From NCBI GenBank assembly GCA_948567375.1, contig OX419755.1, forward strand, positions 74,280,944 through 74,344,943: a stretch of DNA of 64,000 nucleotides, written 5' to 3'. This DNA is from Lunularia cruciata. Taxonomy: Eukaryota > Streptophyta > Marchantiopsida > Lunulariales > Lunulariaceae. Shown one piece after another: positions 58,437 through 64,000 of the stretch; position 1 is the first letter of the stretch, and each line of letters starts with the position of its first letter. Under the pieces are notes generated by a model. It made no database searches and had not been told where the DNA came from. It saw nothing but the letters and a program-made list of their open reading frames with translations. A program made the position numbers and the translations under genes.

Positions 58437-61061
58437 TGATTGCTTTGTTGAATGCCCTCTCCTTTAAACCTCCTCTCCTCTCCGTTGTAGCGTATTGCTG
58501 GGCTGGAGTTGGAAAAAAATGTATCATGATCGGGAAGGGTTTTCTCCATTCTTTGCCTTACAATGTCGTTTATAATATGGCTAGTGAGTAGACATGCTAA
58601 CTTGCTCTAATTTAAGAGTACAAAAGCAGGAAATCACGGTTCTCCAATCTTGTCAATTATGAATGTAGATCAAATGTTTTATTTTAGACCGTAGGTTCTT
58701 TTCTTTGGGTTCAGCACAGAATCATCCATTGTTCCCTTTATGTTATCTGCGATGCTCCTGATAAAATTCAAAATTAAGGTGGCACCAGCTCCAACCGAGT
58801 TCTTCTTTCAGTCCCTCGTGCTTACTTTCTCTCTTTGCTTTACGTTGTCGTTAAGCTTTTGGCTATTGCGTGGACGTCCTTGAACAAGAACTACACAGCA
58901 ATTACAGATGTATCATTTTCTCAAGCTTATAAGTAGTGACACCTGTTACTCCCGATCGGAGTTCCTTTCTCTTCGGTAGGTACTCCCCCAGACGGAAAGA
59001 GGCACGAGTAGTGAAGCCATCCCGCAGACCTGCTTGCCACTAATTGAGGCCTTGTAGATTCCCCAGTACATGCTACAGCTAGAAAAGGAGTTAAGTAGAA
59101 AGTTATCTGCCAGTCTGGTCAGTCATTAGACAGAGTAGCTGCCTAGACAAGCATTGTGAAGCCTGTAGCAAAGCGCGGAGCAGAGGCCCGGCGACATCTA
59201 GTGGACCGTTTCTGAGCGTTTGCATCTTAGAGTCTTTATTCCCTGGGAGAATATGGTTTTCAATCTTGAGACCTTCAGTCGGGTGTTTGACCAAGGCTGA
59301 TAGGGTTATGCAACGAGGTCCTCTCATACCTTTCCCGAGCGAGGTGAGCGAAGCCTGTCAACCCATGGTGGGGAACTTTCTGGGTACTTTTGCACCAAAG
59401 CGTTGACACATTCTAGCATGGTGCTTCTAGCATAGCACACGCTTTGGTGCTTTCCAAGGCTTTCGGATGTCGTGATCTGGCTGGTTTCCTGAGCGAGACA
59501 TGGTAAAAGGTCCGAGCTTTCTGTATCAACTTCAAATCCATCGCCATGTGTTCCCGAGTTTCTATTCCTAGTATTCACGACAAGATCATTCTAGGATCCC
59601 TTGACTCGTTGCCATGTGGTACTACAGGTCTGTCAGTCTTTCCTCGTGTGCTCTCGACCAGTGGTCTAGCTTTCCTCTACTTGCAGGGCAGTTCTCGAGC
59701 GTCAACATTGATGCGACGAAAGGTTTCACAGGAAGAAAGTTTCTACATTTTATATCGCACCTTCAGCAAAGAGGCTATAAGACGGTTTGGTCCTTGTCAG
59801 TGAATGAGTCGGTCCCGCTTCCTGACATAGTCAAGACCCAAGGAAGTTCATCCGTGGAAGCAAATTGAAGCATTCAGTAGGTGCATCAAAGTGCAAATCT
59901 CCTCTGCTCGCTAAAGTGGACCAGCGATCCGGACAGAACAAAGATTGACGGGAAAACCGAAATCCGGCTTACTACAGTTTCAACTAGATGGTACAATATT
60001 GGATGCACCTCAAAAATCGCCTTTCCTATTCAAGTTGAATAGCGCCAAGATCTCTTATGAATGTAAAATCAATTAAGCAAACCGCAACCAAAATATGAAT
60101 TGCTCACAGGTTAAAGCAATGACGATTTCCCAGCAGATGGTACCCGCATGAAATGTACGGGAACAGTCAAAATCAAAATTTGCTACATTTGTTTGTAGGT
60201 GAACAATGTGTAGGTCACCGAAAGTGAAGGCTACAAATTTATGTGTCAGCAAACTCGTATTCTTAAAAGAAACATTCCATAGGATCGTCGGAACCTTCCA
60301 CAGTATGCGAGACACTAATTTGATCCATCAGAATTGGATGGTCCCAACCAGAGCACGGACCAAATTGTAAATTGATAGGCACTGCTTGTCCTCAATACAA
60401 AAGGCTATTCGTAATCAAAGCACGAATCAATCGCTACAACAGTGGGAATATTAGGTGAATGTTAGGAAGAACAGGACGACACTGCCTAATCCAGAAGGAA
60501 GGACCTTTATACAGAAAATGGCTCTCAATTCTTTGCGAAGTCTCGTACAAAGGATATATTCAGCCTTTGGTGAAGAGTATCTTACATGATGTAATGAGAT
60601 TGATTGCTTGATTGATAAAATCCATGAATCCAATATTCAAAACGTTTCGTACACCCAGTTGTATCAGATCACCTCAGCTTGATAAAGCAGTGAAACGGCA
60701 TGACATTGACAACATAGCAACCAAACAAGATCTTAGGGAAATGCTACCGTAGATGCTTTATCAGATCGATGTCGCGTGGTCCAAACAAGATCTTAGGGAA
60801 ACTGAGTCAGGAAACGACGCGTTGCGCGACGTCCTAGTGAGCAGTGGCCGGGATTTTCTGGTAAAGTAGAAGTGAATAGACCGAAGACTTTAGGTCGGTC
60901 TTGCGAATGGTTTACCAACAGTTCTGATCTCTCTCGTACGCGCGATAATACGGAACACCAGAATTTCTGGAGCTGAGAGTTCAGTTGAAAATTGCAATAC
61001 TTACAGAGTTGTCAATCTACCGTAGATATCATATATTACTCTTAGGGAGATAGATTACATC
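58437..61061. other. 3' flank of the WD40 gene, unassigned
   Basis: Contains the 3' untranslated region of the WD40 gene (polyadenylation site not located). Open stretches exist on both strands around 59.1-59.9 kb, including a plus-strand frame with NIDATKGFTGRKFLHF (59614-59868), but none is recognised. Two copies of CCAAACAAGATCTTAGGGAA lie at 60721 and 60781. Confidence 0.45.
60721..60800 (+). repeat. 20-bp direct repeat, 60-bp spacing
   Basis: CCAAACAAGATCTTAGGGAA occurs at 60721-60740 and again, unchanged, at 60781-60800. The sequence between is not otherwise repeated. Confidence 0.95.
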
Positions 61062-61337
61062 ATGATCATGACGGAGCACGAATCCTTCGACTCTGCAAAC
61101 GTATGTTCCTCTCAAAGTTCGTGGACGACAGGCAAGTGCAACAGTAACAGAAGCGATACGACAGCACGAGGATTAGGCGCAAAAGAGGAAGTGCAATCCC
61201 TCAGTAGCCTACTCGTGACCTCTGGGGACTCGGCACACCCTAAGTCTTTGTACTCCTGTCACCAAACGAACAACAACAACAATAACAACATCGGGTACCC
61301 TATTTCCTCCTCGGACATCGTTCAGACGACGTTGTAA
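61062..61337 (+). CDS. Hypothetical small ORF (91 aa), Ser/Asn-rich
   Basis: ATG-started frame beginning MIMTEHESFDSANVCSSQSS and containing a run of seven Asn (NNNNNNN), ending at TAA near 61337. The Ser/Asn-rich composition would suit a disordered regulatory protein, but no domain is seen and no splice partner was identified. It may be a chance ORF over an AAC microsatellite. Confidence 0.2.
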   Translation: MIMTEHESFDSANVCSSQSSWTTGKCNSNRSDTTARGLGAKEEVQSLSSLLVTSGDSAHPKSLYSCHQTNNNNNNNIGYPISSSDIVQTTL

Positions 61338-64000
61338 AATCTGTCTTGAAACTCACGACATGAGAATGACAATTTTGCAGCAATTCCGTGGAGGCATGAT
61401 GCACCCGCACAAGGATCGAGCCATGCCTCTTTACTAAAGCTAAGATCAAAGCTTCCGGGCTTTGACAATCCACGCTCTGCCACCAAAGACAGAGAGTTAT
61501 GAACTCTTCGAGATTTGAGTCCTGCAATCTCAGCGACGAGAAGCAAGGGGTATGCGCACTGCTACAGAATGCTAGTGGAATGACATGTCAAGCCACCTTG
61601 TCTCACGCTGCCGCCACGTGCCCTCCCTCTGTACCGAGTGCTGATCTCAAGTCAAGACTTGTTTACGTACTTCAGTCAATCGATGAAGCCCAGCTACAGT
61701 GTCGTGGTTCTACGTACATTATGCTTGACTTGTCTTTGGGCGCCTGCTGTTTGCGAAAGCGTCAAAATCTCCAATGGAACTCAATGGAGTGCACGAGAAG
61801 CTCCAAAACGAGTTTTCGTCGCCTTTGCCCTCCAAGCTGTATTGCTCTAGACATTCTTTGTCTGTTGAAGTGAACTCTCTCCCGTTGTCCTTGACCCAAA
61901 AATATGCTGGACTATCTATCAACCAATCATGTATTTTCATGAGGAGTAGTTTATTTGTATTTCGCATCATCATCATTTAAAGCATGATGGAACCGGTTCA
62001 AGCACTCGTTAGATAGATGGGCTCTTTTTTCGAGCCTTTTGTTGTTTATGGAGTTTGCTCTGTACTTTTGGTGTTTTTTTTTCCCCTACCCTTCGCTCTT
62101 ATCTCGATGCTTTTGTAAGGACACTTTATCTGCTACTCTGCTGAATGAATTATTACTATTATTACTATTAGAATTTCCCTTTCTATAATGCATCCCACCA
62201 TCATGGTTTCGTGTGTTCAGCTCTACAGCTCTTGAAGTAGGGTGTGGATGTACATTAGTCTTGGTTTTGGGAGGTGGTACATTGGATTAAGGAATACATG
62301 ATCAGTTATTACTATTATTATTACTGTATGAGAAACCATCATTCCAAGAGTCTATTTTCTACACAGCTCTCTGCACTATACCATCTCACCTCCACCCAAA
62401 ATCTATGGTAATTTGACGAGATCGGATCGGCGAAGGGTCAATCAAATAACTAAGTTAATCATGAAGAACTAATTACGTTTGTAACTACGGTAGTCAGTAG
62501 TAGTTGTAGTAGTAGCGCAGTTTCCCCAAAGTTACTGAGATCCGCAACCGAGTTAGTGGCCTAAAAGCAGGTACTGTACTGCAGTTATCACTGATACGTG
62601 CGTGATGATAATCTTATGACTTAATTAATCTAGTCAAATGCGAGTCTACTTCAAGTCGACGACAAAAACGAAGCATGATCAGATCAAAACCAATAACTGG
62701 AGGCCTCTATCTTTCTTCTTTCCTCAAAGAATGATGACTATATACCTCTGACATAAGAAAATTAGTATGAAATAAAATCGGTGCCTTCTTAGTTCCTGTT
62801 TGTCTCGCTCGGCTCTCTACATTCTTTGTCTTCGCATGTAAAATAGTTTTATTTTAAACGACAGTGAGTTCACTCGGTTGACTAGTGACAGCAGCTTCTC
62901 CTGGAATTGAGAGATATATAAATATTAAAGTTAAATAAAAATACATTATATTTAATTTATGCGATGCACATTAATATTATATTGATAGGGTCAGGTTGAT
63001 TGAGAGATCTGCTCACTCGACAAAAATACAAAACATACTTATGAAGTTACAACGACACAATACGAGCATGAGTGTACAAAATTTAATATAATATATGTAG
63101 ATATGGATGACAAAAGCCTAAGAAAGTTGGAGGCTGAGTGATTGTACCCATTCATGTTACTCCATGTAGAAGTGGATGATGATGATGGGTAGGGGTGAGG
63201 GGATGTATTTCCATAGAAGTCAAAGAGGTCACGAAAGTTAACACCAAGTAAAATGCCACAATTCCATGATAATAATCCTACCTAACTTGTCACTATCTCT
63301 AAAGTACGAGTTTCTTGGATGTTGCATCGAAGAATCTCCAGTGAAGTATGTACCTTTGAAATATAAGGCGCTTTTTCTTCGTAAAGCTATGGGGATTTGA
63401 TACCCCTGCTAAAGGAAAGGGGGCAACCACGCGTATTGATGGTCATATGAAACAATTTCATTTATTTGAGCCAAATATCACCAGCCACTTTTTCTGTCTA
63501 TGAGACAAGTTAGATGAACTATGGCTACCGTTACCATGATGCTATATGTAGTAAGATCATAAAGGTTGGTGCAAAAGCATAGCCTACAGTGCAATCAATC
63601 AATCAATCTTCTGTAGGGTAATAGTAACAAAACGTGCAATGAAACAGTACTTTGTTCACCAATATCAGTTTTTAACCATCATGAATTTTCAGCGGCATGT
63701 TTGTAAAGAAAAAGAGCATGGACGACCCCACTAGCTTAGTATCTCATGGTGGGGTTTCTATGTCCCTTCTTTTCCATCTTTCAAAGTTCTCCATATTAAA
63801 CTGGGACATGGATCCTGGCAGCTGTTTTCTCTTTCTATGATTTAGACTTACATGTTTGGTGGTACCCACTGGGAAGTAATAAACGTAAAAGCATTTCTTC
63901 ACCCTGAGGTTTGCAACATGCCCAAGTTTGAGAGTTTTCATCTCTTGTCCTTTTCCATCAAGTGATTTCCTCAACTTTAAGAAATAGTGTGAACGTTAGT
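61338..64000. other. Unassigned region with microsatellites
   Basis: Frames at 61499-61980 overlap on both strands and show no domain. ATT-type microsatellites lie at about 62148-62170 and 62303-62327. Sequence at about 62.0-62.16 kb, pyrimidine-rich and ending in an ATTACT tail, could be the 3' end of an L1-type element. A 76-codon minus-strand frame at 63744-63974 is unrecognised. Nothing else is seen. Confidence 0.4.

Noticed and set aside
59546-59868. Possible exon with NIDATKGFTGRKFLHF
   Set aside because: Two overlapping plus-strand frames and minus-strand frames are open; no family recognised and no splice partner visible.
63744-63974. 76-codon minus-strand ORF, Lys/Arg-rich
   Set aside because: Starts with ATG but shows no motif; the window ends just beyond it, so gene structure cannot be judged.

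Overview
This window reads as nuclear DNA of a land plant with a repeat-rich genome. Three observations support that: the only recognisable host gene is a plant-type WDR20/CreC-like WD40 gene with 11 coding exons; the LTR elements carry the plant-typical primer-binding site TGGTATCAGAGC (initiator Met tRNA); and about 80% of the window is nested, decayed retroelements in AT-rich DNA. A seed-free plant such as a fern is possible from the mix of elements, but the sequence alone does not fix the species.

Layout. 1-6405: right part of a fairly young Ty3/gypsy element (A1) with a zinc-knuckle leader ORF, gag, pol and 3' LTR. It is inserted into B1 (6406-9657, minus strand), a deleted chromovirus-type element. 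9658-14699: older minus-strand gypsy-like debris (C). 14705-21315: complete chromovirus-type element B2 with two LTRs and the target-site duplication TTGCT. About 21.3-27.3 kb: decayed relative of A (A-prime), whose 3' LTR is split by a solo B LTR flanked by CAAGG. 27.3-30.8 kb: AT-rich DNA without recognisable genes. 30.8-39.8 kb: an old unidentified reading frame (D) broken by element B3 (31476-37721, duplication GCTAT) and by an A-type solo LTR (37902-38593); B3 itself contains another A-type solo LTR (34975-35665). 39.8-45.9 kb: AT-rich DNA with a near-perfect 308-bp tandem duplication. 45.9-49.4 kb: a decayed non-LTR retrotransposon with the order C2H2 finger, reverse transcriptase, Cys/His knuckle, restriction-like endonuclease; a copy of only its last ~100 bp lies at about 51 kb. 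52.9-58.4 kb: the WD40 gene. 58.4-64 kb: mostly unassigned single-copy-looking DNA with microsatellites.

The elements form a datable stack: C and A-prime are oldest, B copies entered them, and A copies entered B copies. All three B copies share the same premature TGA in gag, and two share a TGA in reverse transcriptase, so this family seems to have spread from an already interrupted template or tolerates those stops. The host gene probably encodes a cofactor of a USP12/46-type deubiquitinase, by homology only.
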